Below are positions 10,750-22,239 of a DNA stretch of 64,000 nt, piece by piece. The DNA is from Galeruca laticollis (taxonomy: Eukaryota; Arthropoda; Insecta; Coleoptera; Chrysomelidae). The DNA lies in the NCBI GenBank assembly GCA_963921935.1, contig OY998184.1, positions 29,789,567 through 29,853,566 of the forward strand. Direction: 5' to 3'. The notes under the pieces are model-generated. The model did no database searches and had not been told where the DNA came from. It was given only the letters and a program-made list of their open reading frames with translations. The stretch's first letter is position 1; every line of letters starts with the position of its first letter. The translations under genes and the position numbers were made by a program.

Positions 10750-12756
10750 TGGGATCTATACATTTTTAACATGCGACTAAACCGACCTTTAAAGAGCTTC
10801 GTATAGTCAAAAGATAATAGCTCTGGAATATGCTATTTGGTAGCCTCAGCCGCTCTTTCGGACTATCAAAAATATATCTTCAGTCAATGGAGATATTATA
10901 AACAATCATTACAGTTAAGAAGGTGTTGTGATCGCAATGACCAATCAATTCGATCTTTTGCGCGTACAAATGATATTCGCTTCATGCATGCAATGTTTGT
11001 GAACTTCGTTGTTTTGGATTGGTTTCATTCAATATACCAAAAACATCTGTCAAAAAAATGGTCGTATCTCATGCTACATTAAATGCAGATACCATTTCAG
11101 GATCAGAGAACAAGAAAGTTTCCTTGATTTTCCATTACATAAAATCACCCAAGCTGCAGATTGGCCTTTTTGATTTTGGCTCATCTGCCTGTATTTATGA
11201 CTCTTTCACTGTCAACATATGAGGAACTTCCACTCCAAAAGTTTCGTATCCTCGATATAGGCCACTATCTTATTTGGGGGATTTTGAGTAGTTCTGATGG
11301 TTGTATTGTCTCCTTTCCAAAATGCTTCTGCCTGAGTCCCTATAAGTTCTTACATAAACAAAGTAGATGAATAGGTGTTTTATCCCTTAGTTCGCATTAC
11401 CTACAGATGGGTTAATTGACTTTTCCCATTTTGTATAAATGTTTCCTTACGGTACAGTATTCAGTAACCGAATCGGTTTTTGCCATGAATGATGTTAGAC
11501 TGATTGGTCTGTAGGATTTGGCCTGGGTGAACGTCTCTTTCCCTGGTTTGGGAATAAACACCACCCTTGACACTCTCAATTCAATTAGTATATACCCTGA
11601 AGCATGGCTGCGTGATATTAGAAATTAAAGGCTCATGATGATTTCAATTCCCGCTTGCAAGAGCTTGGGACAAATGCTATCTGGTCTTGAAGTTTGGTGA
11701 GGGTCAAATTAATTTACAGCCCAACTAATAAGATGGGGTTTGAAAATCTCATTTGTTAGTTTCCAGTCACTGCCAGGGACACCTAGTTTAGCCTTATATG
11801 TCCCCCAGTTGCCAGTAGTTGTTATGTAACGTCTCGTTTTATTCCTTAGTGTTGTCAGCTCTTTATTCCACCAGACGGCTTATCTGGAAGAGCGACTCTC
11901 CTTTATCGGACAGTTATTGTGATAGGAAGTCACTACGGTCCGTTGCAACCATGCAGCTGTTCTTTCTAACTCCTCGGCAGTTTTGGGTCTGCATAGGTGT
12001 GCCCGGATTCTAGAGAGCAGGTTCTCTTTGTAAGATCCCCAATCGGTACTCTTAGGATCACTCTATGTTCTTATAGCCGATTTTTCTACATCTATTTCGA
12101 AGTATATATTATGGGCATGGTCAGACAGAGACGGTTCATCCGATACATGCCAATACCCTATCATCTCCTCGACTTGTAGAGTACAGAGACTTATATCTAT
12201 TGATGATCCCCCCCTCAATGTTCTAATGTTGGTCTGTTGCCCACATTCGCAATATCAAGTTCAGTAGTACTTATAAATAGTCAAATAGCTTCTTACTACT
12301 AATGTTGTTGTCCTTGCTGTCCCAGCTGAAGAGGTGTGCGTTGGTATCAGTTCCTACAGCCACATCCAGTATGCATCATCTGGCGTAGTCCATTAGGTTC
12401 TCCATGTGAGCTCCCGGTAACTGTTCTTCTGAGTCGATGGGAAGATAGAGATACACTATTATTGTCTCTATCACCTCCCCATCTTTTTCGAGTTGAATAT
12501 TTGCTGCTACCATGTTTCACGTACAAAGTTCTATGATTGACATCAAGGTATATTTAGATCTGTAACAGATACACGTTCCTACTTTAGTACAATTAGTTCC
12601 CATTATCAGTCCCATTTCCCTAATATTCAGCCCCAGCATCTTACATTTGTTTGTACAAGGTTCTTGGATCAGAACGATGTCTATGTTATCGGCCGCAACC
12701 CTTTGATGTCGGACAGCCGTGGCCGTCTTTTTGTGCTGCAAGTTTGCTTGTAGCAC
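10750..12756 (-). pseudogene. ORF2 (endonuclease-reverse transcriptase) of an R1/LOA-like non-LTR retrotransposon
   Basis: Starts with the hallmark LQANLQHKKTATAV (12756 on the minus strand) and VLIQEP, the N-terminus of R1-group endonucleases. Further down, GTDTNAHLFSWDSKDNN (about 12330) is the catalytic Asn/His block. After decayed sequence, the RT begins near 11560 with VVFIPKPGKETFTQAKSYRP and ISLTSF, the fingers motif of R1-type RT. Beyond about 11400 the palm domain is too eroded to follow, and no YADD-type motif was found. Stops and frame changes are frequent. The ORF1 relic lies directly upstream on the same strand. Confidence 0.8.
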
Positions 12757-12766
12757 CTTGAATATC

Positions 12767-13640
12767 CTAAGAGGCTGTTGGTTCAGGTACTTGATCAGTC
12801 CCTGTTTCCTCTTCGGTCATGTTTTCCTGGGTCTTGAAGCTGGTCCGCTGGAATAAATAGTACGGTCTCCATTGTGCCCGGACTAGTTCCTTCATTAACC
12901 CCTCATCAATCAGCAGACTCACATGCAGTCCCATATCGGATGATTTGTAGCCAAGGATCATCCACCGATCAACTTTAATTCCTGGGTTTTTTTCGAGTCT
13001 CTTTAACCCCTTTTTCAAATCCTCTTTTTTAGTCTCTGGAAGTAGGGTAAGGACTCGTTACTGTTTTGGAAGCTCGTCATTTCTGATGAGCTTCCAGTTT
13101 GTTTTGCATGCCAGATAGTCCCTCGATATGTTGAAGGACTCCTCATTGGTACATGTTGCCCGAAGTTGCTATCCATGTATCAACTGGCTTCAAACCTAGG
13201 TGCCTTCTACACCTCGTCGATTATTTTGGTCAGGTTCTCTTTAATAGTCTCTATCTGATCTTCCAAATCAGTTGTCTCTGAAAAGTTTCTAGGGACCACG
13301 ACTGCCTTGATCCCTTTAAGGACCACACTGTACTTCATACCACTAGTAGTACTAGTACCATCAGTACATTTGGTCCTCTTTTCTTTTTTTCTCCTTCAGG
13401 GGGCAACTAACTGACACAGTTCGCTTAACGCCCTTTGTCTGCTGGTTTTCACCCTGTTTTGATGTTGAGGGAAACGGCAGCACTACTGTCTTAGTATCAA
13501 TTGTTCCCTCATTTTTTAAGCTTCCTTCTCTGGGCACCTGAAATTTTTCCACGTGGAGCTTTCTTATCCACAATATTCGATGTAGCGTCTCCCTGTTGTG
13601 TTCTTTTTAGGTTTCGGAGGTATTAGGCTGCGCTAGAGAC
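12767..13640 (-). pseudogene. ORF1 C-terminal region of the R1/LOA-like element
   Basis: The antisense reading at 13125-12767 gives RNDELPK, a break, then LLPETKKEDLKKGLKRLEKN and DMGLHVSLLIDEGLMKEL. This is the C-terminal domain, without zinc knuckles, of ORF1 proteins in R1/LOA-like elements (DUF4780-type pattern, from memory of the family). 13573-13361 is a low-complexity charged segment that would precede it. The stop lies about 10 bases from the start of ORF2, the usual tight ORF1/ORF2 spacing in these elements. At least three frame interruptions. Confidence 0.65.
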
Positions 13641-13649
13641 TTTGTAGTC

Positions 13650-15335
13650 TCTATTGCCTCCGTATCCTCCACATACATTTTACTAATAGTCTCTATCGGC
13701 TCCTTAGATGTTTTTTTTTTCGAGTGAGTCGATGTCAAAAGTCATAACAAACGGCAGCTCGAATTTTTTGCAAACATATCTTGTACGCTGAAGCGAAAGT
13801 ATATTGTGAGATAGTTAAACTTAGAGATGGCAGTACCAACTTTTATCTGCCAACATACATGTTACCCGTGTTACCTATTCTCAAAGCATAAGTAGTGACT
13901 ATGGTATATCCGCCATGTTGACGGTAGTTTTCTCTCTACTTAAGGCACTCTTTTCCAAACTGATGACAAATAATCGCAAGATTTCTATACGTATAGAATC
14001 ATAAAAGTACGAGCTTTTTATAAAATCAATGATTAGAAGCCAGAGATTCATTTCCCCTTTTTTTCATTTAAGCACGCCTATGGATTTTATAATGAATTTC
14101 CTGAAGGTTATCATAACATTTTTACGTTGTTCATTCGGCCAAATATTGTTACCAAATTACTCCATTTGGGTTATGTAAAATGGGAGGTGTAGATATTTAT
14201 TTAAGAATGTGTGCTTTCTCTCTCGAGCTTTCATTATATTTAGCATAAATTTGAATGTCTGACTCCGTGTTTTCCAGATGTGAAAAGTGAATAGGGATGA
14301 AGCAAGTTACCATTGGAGTTGAATAAGAATTATTTTGATTTTTAATTTTATTGTAAGATTTCTAGAAATAACATGAAACTTTCTGGAAAATGTTGCGTTG
14401 TATTTTGAAAAAGATCACCAAGAAAAAGTTAGCAAGAAGTTTTTACGCACTTAGTAAAGATGTCCGGGCTGAGCAAACAAAACTATCATCTCTTGCATAC
14501 GAATAATCGTTTAGTTACTTTGAAATTAGTACTACAATATAAAAATTCCTAACAATAAACGATTTTATAGATAAAACTTCAGAAGTGAAGAACTAACTAT
14601 TCTCCACTCATATTAAATAACATTCAAATAATCTCATAGATAGAAACGGAATACATTTTATCCTCTTTTTGACATAACCTATAAAGTTTATAATGACATG
14701 TTTATGTAGCGCACCTCATTCATTCACCAGAGACGGAAAATGCGAATCATCAAAGCAAATATTGAAGTGTTACTTATTTCACACAAAAGGAAGGGAAAAG
14801 CAATTTGCTACCGAATAAATTTTTTTTATACTATTTCGACAAAGTGGAGTAGGTATGTATACAATCACCTGAAATACAAAGAGGCAAAACAAAATTTCAA
14901 TAGACTTATACCAAGAATTTCGGAGCTTAAAAGTATCGTTTAGGTATATAAGTAAAACCAACATAAGCAATGAATAGTCGTTGTTATTTGAGCTGCAATT
15001 AGTGGAGAAAATAGACTGCTTAAAAGCTGGGTCGTCACAGGGGTGGGCCTGAGCTTAGGAACCTTTCTACACAAATCGACACATACAGAATGCCATAAAC
15101 GTTTTTTCATTTTCAGATTTTTCTTCAATTTGTTACAAATAAGGATGCTCGCTAATATGATTAGTGAATTAGAGAGTGACTGTGTAGTTCAAAAGATTTA
15201 TTCATAAAAATTGCAAATGTAAGGTATTTTTAAAGATATATTGAGTTCATTGTCAGATTTTTGTTATCATTTTCATATTTATTGCAAATTTCAATATAAT
15301 AATTATCCTATTTCTGGTCCTCTTCTAACTTTGGT
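13650..15335. other. AT-rich non-coding interval
   Basis: Roughly 1.7 kb with no recognisable protein, RNA gene or terminal repeat. Short open frames (for example 14740-14943) have no family resemblance. Confidence 0.5.
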
Positions 15336-15369
15336 CACCGTACATAAACAAATGAATAGTAAGTTCACT
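15336..15369 (+). repeat. Left terminal inverted repeat of P-like element 2
   Basis: 34 bp, one mismatch to the inverted right copy. It is preceded by the 7-bp flanking repeat CTTTGGT. Confidence 0.85.
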
Positions 15370-15685
15370 CGACGTCGGCTCTTTGATGTAACGCTGTTAA
15401 GGGCTTTCCGAAAAACGCACGTGTCTCGAGTATATAGGGGTCGCGCGAATTACTACCGTCATAGCTTGTTGATTTATAAATTGAGTGTTTGGTACGGGGG
15501 CTAATCAAAATGTACATTCCTAGAAAACTATTTCAAAAAACGATAGGTTTTGTTTTGTTATGCAGGGTACGTTTTAGTATTTAATAGGGAATATAAAATT
15601 ACTCATAAGAAATAAACTAGAATCATCGATTAAAATAGCTTTTATTACATTTAAAAATAAAATATTGTAATAATGTACAAATATA

Positions 15686-16125
15686 TACAGTGGAACCTCG
15701 ATAAGATAAAGACCGAGGGAGACGTTGAATAATTTGAGTTATTGAGGTTTCTATTTACTAAGGAATTTTTATTGGTTTATATTTTTATTTACGGAGGTCC
15801 GTTTATGAGCTTTGTTCAGGAATTATAGAGATAGACGGCTGCAAGCTAATGATACAAATAAGTTACTGTACTGAGCCATTTGGTAAACACGTGTCAATTC
15901 ATTTCAAATGACGACTCATTGATAGATGATTCAAGTTACAAAGGTCGTCGTCGTTACAACTTTGAGTTACTGACGTGCGATGCCCAAATTATTCGTTTAA
16001 GTTATAGAGGGTTCGTATTTTAAGTAAATGAGGTTTTGGACTCAGAGGGAACGGGAGCACAAAATTATATGAATTTATAGAGGTTACTATGTTATCGAGG
16101 TTTAAGTTATCAAGGTTCTACGTAT
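15686..16125. mobile_element. Non-autonomous pogo/Tigger-like MITE
   Basis: About 440 bp with imperfect inverted ends: TACAGTGGAACCTCGATAA on the left, TACGTAGAACCTTGATAA on the reverse strand at the right. CAGTGGAACCTCGATAA-type ends with TA flanks are typical of pogo-like elements. The internal sequence has GAGGTT-rich motifs but no coding capacity. It is inserted in the 3' untranslated part of P-like element 2. Confidence 0.65.
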
Positions 16126-16347
16126 ATAAATACTTAGAATAAATCAAATCCTCATGTATACATTACAATATAAAAATAGGAAGCATTAACAACTATATAT
16201 TCAAAATAGTTAAAAATTATACCAGATTCTATAACATTCTTTAGAATTTGTTTTGCATATAAGAACAATATTGAATAATAACATATAGTTAAGAATGTAA
16301 TAATGTAATCCTAAACCAAACTTATGAAGCAAAGCAAAGAGGAATAA

Positions 16348-17497
16348 TTACAAATTTTGTAATATTTGTAATTTTGTATTGGGTTTATAAGATTTTTTAA
16401 GTTTTATTTCATGATTTGCAAATTTAATTGTGTAATATAAACGCACTCTTGTATAAAGAGATAAGAAATAACTTAAAGGAAAATTTTTACAAGGATGCGT
16501 AAATGATAAATTTTTAAAAAGATCTTTTAACGTCGCTTCGATAGAATTTTCACATGCTAATTTATTGAAGTTAACTACAAATATATCTTCAACCTGGGTA
16601 ACATATCCAACAAAATTCTGGCTAGGTACATTGAGCTCACCAAATGGAAAATTTGTATTGCTGACATAGGCTTTTGTCTGCGAAAAAATGGTTTTTTTCT
16701 TTTCTTAAGCAATTAAGCAGTTTCATTTCATTAAAAGCAATACATATGTCGCAGGAATGTTGCTTCATAATTTTTTTTAATAAATAACCAGTAACGTAAA
16801 TTAACGCGTTGCCATCGTTACTGTTTAGATTCCTGTAATCAGTTGTAAAGACTTTCAAAGGATTTGATGGTTCTATTGACGGTGAAATGAGATGTTTACA
16901 GTTTTCTGCCAAGTCTGAAGTAATATTTAACAACAATTCAAAAATGTCATTAGTGGAGTTGGCGCCGTCAACATGGTCTAAATACTTCAGAGTGAACAAC
17001 TTTTTGAATGCTCTAGAAAAATGTATAGGCGTAGGGTTTCTTGAATTACCACAACAGTTTCTAATTTGCCCAAAAAAGTTTTCAAGGCAGTTTTGGTTTA
17101 AATTTATTGTCAGTAAGAAGGTGTAACCCTTTGATTTTAATATATCCCAAAGGATTTTATCGTAAGCCCCCACCCAAATACAAATTTCATTCTATTTGTT
17201 AAATTTTTTCCTTCACTGTTAACCACACGGACATTTTTCAGTGAAGTTTCAAATTCTTACATTAGCTGAAACTGTTGTTGGGTACCCATGAGTGTATTGA
17301 AATTATTTAAATGGCACGGATTTGATAAATCGAAAACATCATTAATTATTTTAATGAATTTAGCAGTTACTTTGGCATCTGTAGGCAAAACTTTGAAATC
17401 AATGTACGTATTAAGAGCAACTGCAACAGAATGACTAAAAACCTGAGGAGCATATTTTACTTTCATGTTCTAAAAATTATTTGGAAACATATGATCG
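16348..17497 (-). pseudogene. P-like transposase copy 2, C-terminal half
   Basis: This continues the transposase interrupted by the Polinton-like insertion. Just inside the junction it reads LTDDHMFPNNF and then MKVKYAPQVFSHSV (17466), the insertion domain typical of P/THAP9 transposases. Next come ILKSKGYTFLLTINLNQNCL and ENFFGQIRNCCGNSRNPTP, the C-terminal core block. After a frame change near 16637 the frame runs on as FGELNVPSQNFVGYV to a stop at 16348-16350. Defects: an in-frame TAG before MKVK, a stop near 17255, and frame changes near 17175 and 16637. The block order matches copy 1, but the sequence differs, so the two are different subfamilies. Confidence 0.85.
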
Positions 17498-17713
17498 TCA
17501 GTTAGTAGATATACTATGCAGGTTCTAAACCACTACTTCGAAAAACGTCCGCTAGTCGACGGTGGCGCTGGTGTCGCTGTCGGTGATTACAGATTTCTGT
17601 CGTCCATTTTTCAGTCGGCAGATTTCTTTTTTTAAATTTTTATTCCAGTAGATTACAGATTTCTATTTTTCTGTCGTCCATTTTTTATCCGTTTGTGCAT
17701 CGAAAAAAATGTT

Positions 17714-17786
17714 TGCCTTGAGTGAGATTCGAACCCGGGACCTCATCGTTCCCAGCCTTCGCCGTTACATCTCCGCCATAAGGGCT
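17714..17786 (-). other. tRNA-like module (left arm)
   Basis: About 72 nt on the minus strand with an A-box-like TGGCGGAGATGTAACGG and a good B box GGTTCGAATC, with weakly pairing ends (GCCCTTA/TCAAGGC). The anticodon and T stems do not pair well, so it is not a functional tRNA gene. It looks like a tRNA-derived or SINE-type pol III promoter relic lying 210 bp inside the element end. Confidence 0.5.
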
Positions 17787-17801
17787 CCACTATATTTTAA
17801 T

Positions 17802-18053
17802 TTTGAAATCTAACTGTATAAGATACAGAGAGTCTGATTTCACCATACGATGTAATTTTTTCAATTTTTTCTTCAATACTCCTTTGTACCAATATCGTTT
17901 TAGTCACTAGAACATGTGAATCAAAAAACAATGCGTCAAGCAGTTGACTATATTCAGAATCCTTCATAAGTAGGTAATCATAGAAAAATCGCTTATTATT
18001 TTTAGTGACAATCTCAAGGATTTTGATTGGGACTTCTAAATTTCAGAATGAAA
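17802..18053 (-). CDS. Unassigned open frame in the left arm (about 84 codons, no clear start)
   Basis: Antisense frame of about 84 codons ending in a run like GEIRLSVSYTVRFQN, containing IKILEIVTKNNKRFFYDYLL and a Lys/Glu-rich helix. The same frame exists in the right arm. I do not recognise a family. There is no good ATG at the upstream end, so it may be the 3' exon or C-terminal remnant of an element protein transcribed outward. Confidence 0.35.
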
Positions 18054-18134
18054 AGTGATGGCTTCAATCAACATACGAGTGTAAAAGTGCATTTTTATCG
18101 CAATAATATACAAAGCATCCTTGCGCATTTTCTT

Positions 18135-18425
18135 TATATACCGGTGTAGTCATAAAAGATGTGATTTTACACAGAGTATAGTCATAAAAATACTGCATTT
18201 TTTATACAGGGTGTGATCATAAAAGATGCCATTTGTCCTTATATACAGGGTATAGTCAAAAAAGAAGTGATGTTCATATATACAGAGTGTAGTCATAAAA
18301 GAATCCATATATACAGTGCGTAGTCATAAAAAGATGCAATTTTATACAGGGTGTAGTCATAAAGTACCGTATTTTTTATATACACAGGTTGTAGTCATAA
18401 AAACACCGTATTTTTTCATGAAAGA
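18135..18425. repeat. Minisatellite, outer left copy
   Basis: About eight degenerate units of 35-45 bp built on TATACAGGGTGTAGTCATAA followed by AAGATGC/ACCGTATTTT. The TACAGGGTGT core is a motif seen at the ends of many insect repeats. Confidence 0.75.
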
Positions 18426-18429
18426 TGCC

Positions 18430-19375
18430 ACAGGGTATATAAAGATAAGGACATTACAATGAATCTCTGCTATTACTGCTCAAATTTTCATCTGACAAAC
18501 TGCATTGGTAGATTATTTTCACACACACGATGTTACTAGAACGACCACGACAACCACAACATTAACGATAACAACAATGATGACAACGATGACAACGATA
18601 ACGATGACACCGACGACAACGATAGCAAATCCACTTTATTCGACAGCAGAGGACACCCAAAGCTTCGCATGCTTGAAATTTGTTGCTCGTACGACTACAT
18701 TATAGTAAAATATGCCGTGACTTAATATATTATTAGACAGATAACACACATCAGAAGTCTATCAGACAGATAGCAGAGGGTTAACAGAATGGATAACAAA
18801 CACACCTCAGACCCACATCAGTTTGACTGCGCTGGTACTAACAAATTTACTGCAACACTCGGTTTATATGAATTATTTTCCAAGAAACAAACAAAAGAGC
18901 AACATATTTGCAGATACTGATATTAACGGATATCTATCATGATAGAAGAGAACATCTAAGACATCAGGCTTGCACCCAACTAAATTGATACAATTAAGCC
19001 GCTCTTCAAAAAGAATGCTACGCTAATAGAAAAATCTTGAAGCAATGATTTCACAACTTTGTCATACACTGGATGTCATTTTTATTATAGATGCGGTGAA
19101 ACAAGGAGCCAACTTTACCACTCAAGCAGAGGGGCAGCAGACACACATCACGGGGTTAGCACACATACACCACAGAGGCACCAGACATTCGCCACGTTAT
19201 ACGTTTAACATTTTTGGCATCAAACAGTACTCTTTTAAAAAAAAATATCAGGAATCTTGTATTTCCGAATTTCATTATGGATCACCCCAAATATTTAAAG
19301 GGACGTATGATACTGATGGCGATATTGATAATTTTCATAGACATTATAGCTATTTATAATTTAATCACTTAATAT
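18430..19375 (+). repeat. Direct repeat unit A, copy 1 (left arm)
   Basis: Similar to 20345-21105, so the arm contains a tandem-like duplication of minisatellite plus unit. Copy 1 is longer because of an ACN-rich trinucleotide stretch (about 18538-18626) and extra sequence around 18890-19040. A short frame reading SCISEFHY...GTYDTDGDIDNF near 19255-19335 recurs in copy 2 and at 23400-23540. Confidence 0.7.
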
Positions 19376-19536
19376 AATTAAGCCGCTCTTCAAAAAGAAT
19401 GCAATGCAAATAGAAAAATCTTGAAGCGATAATTACACAACTTAGAGGTACAGTTTTATTGAATATTACTTTTCATTAAAATAGCTATTCTGAAATATTG
19501 GTATAATTTGAAACGTTAATAATAAACCACCGATTA

Positions 19537-19692
19537 TTATACCAAAATGTGATAAACAAACAATGCACGCTTCTTGAATGAGGAATAATCCAACAGAGGA
19601 CGCTTCTGTGTCGAATTCATATAGCTAGGATAAAATTCAGTATAGTTGAAATATGCCCCATTGTAATCATTTTTGGTAAAATCCAACTGCAT
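19537..19692 (-). CDS. 52-codon unassigned ORF (left arm)
   Basis: ATG-to-stop frame with many aromatic and polar residues (starts MQLDFTKND, includes YFNYTEFYPSYMN, ends FVYHILV). The identical frame is open in the right arm at 27751-27906. No family recognised; conservation between arms is expected from their near identity, so the evidence for translation is weak. Confidence 0.3.
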   Translation of the reverse strand: MQLDFTKNDYNGAYFNYTEFYPSYMNSTQKRPLLDYSSFKKRALFVYHILV

Positions 19693-20144
19693 TCTTTCAT
19701 TGGGATACAGGTAGGGAACGCATTAAAATATTTGAATGACAATATTCTGTATAGTGGTTGATTTGAGAAGCCGACAAGACGTTGAGCTTAGACCATAAAG
19801 ATTATTAATGTTTCTATATTAAATAGTCCTCTGTATGATACATAAATTAGGTTCATTACAGTATACGAATATTTTTTCAATACAGGGTGTTAAAAGATAT
19901 TTGCATCCCTATTATTATTCTGCGGGGAATATCTACGTAAAATATACGAGGCATGTTATGATTAAAATTGATATATACATGGGGTGTTTGTAATTATTAA
20001 GACTGTAGAAATATGTAGATATAAAAGTTAATGACACACACAGTTTAGTAGTATTTTGAGCGGGATGTCTACGTAAATTATAACAAATATATGTCTGAAT
20101 ATGATACTGAGAAACCATCATCGTACATACAGATACCACATTAT

Positions 20145-20345
20145 TTATACAGGGTGTGGTCATAAAACATACCATTTTTCTTTATATACAGGTGTAGTCA
20201 AAAAGATGTGATGTTCATATATACAGAGTGTAGTCATAAAAACATGCGATTTTATACAGGGTGTAGTCATAAAGATACCGTATTTTTTATATATACAGGT
20301 CGTAGTCATAAAAATACCGAATTTTTTCATAAAAGATGCCACAGG
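20145..20345. repeat. Minisatellite, inner left copy
   Basis: Shorter array of the same TACAGGGTGTAGTCATAAA-type units as at 18135-18425, about five copies. Confidence 0.75.
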
Positions 20346-21105
20346 GTATATAAAGATAAGGACGTTACAATGAATCTCTGCTATTATTGCTCAAATTTTC
20401 ATCGAACAAACCCCATTGGTAGATTATTTCCACATACAGGATGTTACTAGAACGAGAACGACAATGACAGCAAATCCACTTTATTCGACAACAGAGGACA
20501 CTCAAAGCGGTTGCATGCTTGAGATTTGTTGCTCGTACGACTACACTATAGTAAAATATGATGTGACTCATTATATTATTAAACGGATAACACACATCTG
20601 CTATCAGATAGATAGCAGAGGGGTAACAGAAGGGATAACAAACACACCCCAGACTCACATCAGAAGTCTGTTTGACAGTGCTAGTACTAACAAATTTACT
20701 GCGACACTCGGTTTATATGAATTATTTTCCAAGAAAACAACAAAATGAAGCAATGATTTCACAACTTTGTCATACACTGAATGTCATTTTTATCATAGAT
20801 GTGGTGAAAGAAGAACCAACTTTACAACTCAAGCAGAGGGACAGCAGACACACATCACAGGGTTAGCACACATACACCACAGAGGCACCAGACATGCATC
20901 ACCGTTATACGTTTGACATTTTTGGTATCAAACAGTACTCTTTGAAACAAAATATCAGGAATCTTGTATTTCCGAATTTCATTATGAATCACCCCAAATA
21001 TTTAGAGGGACGTATGATACTGATGGCGATATTGATAATTTTCAAAGACATTATAGCTACTTATAATTTAATCACGTTATTTGTATATTCATTTAATATA
21101 GTTAT
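20345..21105 (+). repeat. Direct repeat unit A, copy 2 (left arm)
   Basis: Second copy of the unit at 18430-19375, lacking the ACN-rich expansion. It ends with the SCISEFHYESPQIF...TYDTDGDIDNF-like reading near 20960-21040, which looks like the C-terminus of an element protein. Confidence 0.7.
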
Positions 21106-21435
21106 ATGATTTTCTGTATTTGTAAATTCTTAAAATTAAACTGTTATATGCTTTACCCAAGTCCCAGTAAGACTACGCTCTTCAGGCACGGATTATTATA
21201 CCGAAATGTGACAACACTTTCGACAACATGATTACAAAACTAACAATTTTAGTAATGGAACTCACAAAATTTTATTCAAATATTGTGATTTGTCTGTATA
21301 GGAGAGAGAATTTACGGTCGACGGGCAGGTAAGATTTTATATGAAAAATAACAATGACATTCTCGGAGGGTCAAAAAGATTCCACCTGCTGTGTGTTACA
21401 TAAAATGTAAGGAATGTATATGCAATCATAGAATT

Positions 21436-22129
21436 TGTATCTTCCCATGATGGTCGTTATGGTGCTAAAAATCTCATTTCTAGTCCGCGTTATCACAATA
21501 GAACAATTTTCAATGATGATCCGACTCTAAGGAAAATTAAAAAATCTCTATTTTCAATAAACCAATGTATATGAATATGGCAATTCTCGATATTTCCAAA
21601 ATTGGAATGTACGACTTTCACTATAATTTTATGCTTCCAACAATGGGAGTAGTCAATTGTGAGCTATTGTACACAGACACTAACAGTTTTGCTCACCAAC
21701 TTACTTGTAACGATGTGTATAAATATTTAATTGACACAAAAATTGACAAATTTGATACATAAGACTACTACACTAATAATCCATACAATATACCTAGAGT
21801 TCATAAAAAAGTATTATGCGTAATGAAAGATGAGTCTAATGAACAAATCATCACACATTTCGTTGGTCCAAAATGTACGGTTACAAAGTTCAGTGTGGGA
21901 GTAAAGTCGTTAAAGAGTATTAAAAAATGTGTAGTAAAAAATAACTTTTGATGATTATGTTGATTGTATGAAAAATTGGAAACAGATGACAATTACTGAA
22001 AATACGATACGTTCCTTTGTCCATAATGTGTATAGTGTTGAACAAACCAAAATCGCGTTGAGTCCTCACAATGATAAAAGAAAATTACTTCATAATTCTT
22101 TAGATACACTTCCGTGGGGAATAGAATAA
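21436..22129 (+). pseudogene. Viral-type DNA polymerase B, C-terminal fragment (left arm)
   Basis: Matches the palm and C-terminal part of the protein-primed B-family polymerase of Polintons. GRYGAKNLISSPRYHNRTIF is followed by a frame change, then ILDISKIGMYDFHYNFMLP and YTDTNSF. Motif C of active polymerases is DTDS; here the second Asp is Asn, which should abolish catalysis. Downstream come a valine/lysine-rich stretch, then SVEQTKIALSPHNDKRK and TLPWG, ending at TAA 22127-22129. The exonuclease and the N-terminal two thirds are absent. Several frame changes (21555, 21760, 21900-21950). Confidence 0.8.
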
Positions 22130-22239
22130 TTTTTAGTAATGACTAAACTAACTTTTATAACTGAAGTTCATTTACCACATAATTTATTATTAAAATATCG
22201 CTCATCATTGAAAGAAGCAGATGATGATTATAAATTTTG

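Larger units (their letters stand above)
17504..22239 (+). repeat. Left inverted arm of the Polinton-like element
   Basis: About 4736 bp, matching the reverse complement of 25202-29940 almost throughout, with scattered substitutions and small indels (for example GCAGG versus GCGGG just inside the end). From the end inward it holds a tRNA-like module, an unassigned ORF, a minisatellite, a 0.9-kb repeat unit, a 52-codon ORF, a second minisatellite with a second repeat unit, and a PolB fragment. Usual Polinton terminal repeats are a few hundred bases, so these arms are exceptionally long. Confidence 0.85.

Noticed and set aside
17714..17786. Functional tRNA gene
   Set aside because: The anticodon and T stems do not pair; only the promoter-like boxes are good.
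18135..18425. Possible CRISPR array
   Set aside because: Units are contiguous and degenerate without unique spacers; this is a minisatellite in a eukaryotic transposon.
18505..18705. Threonine-rich ORF
   Set aside because: It is the translation of an ACN trinucleotide tract within repeat unit A.
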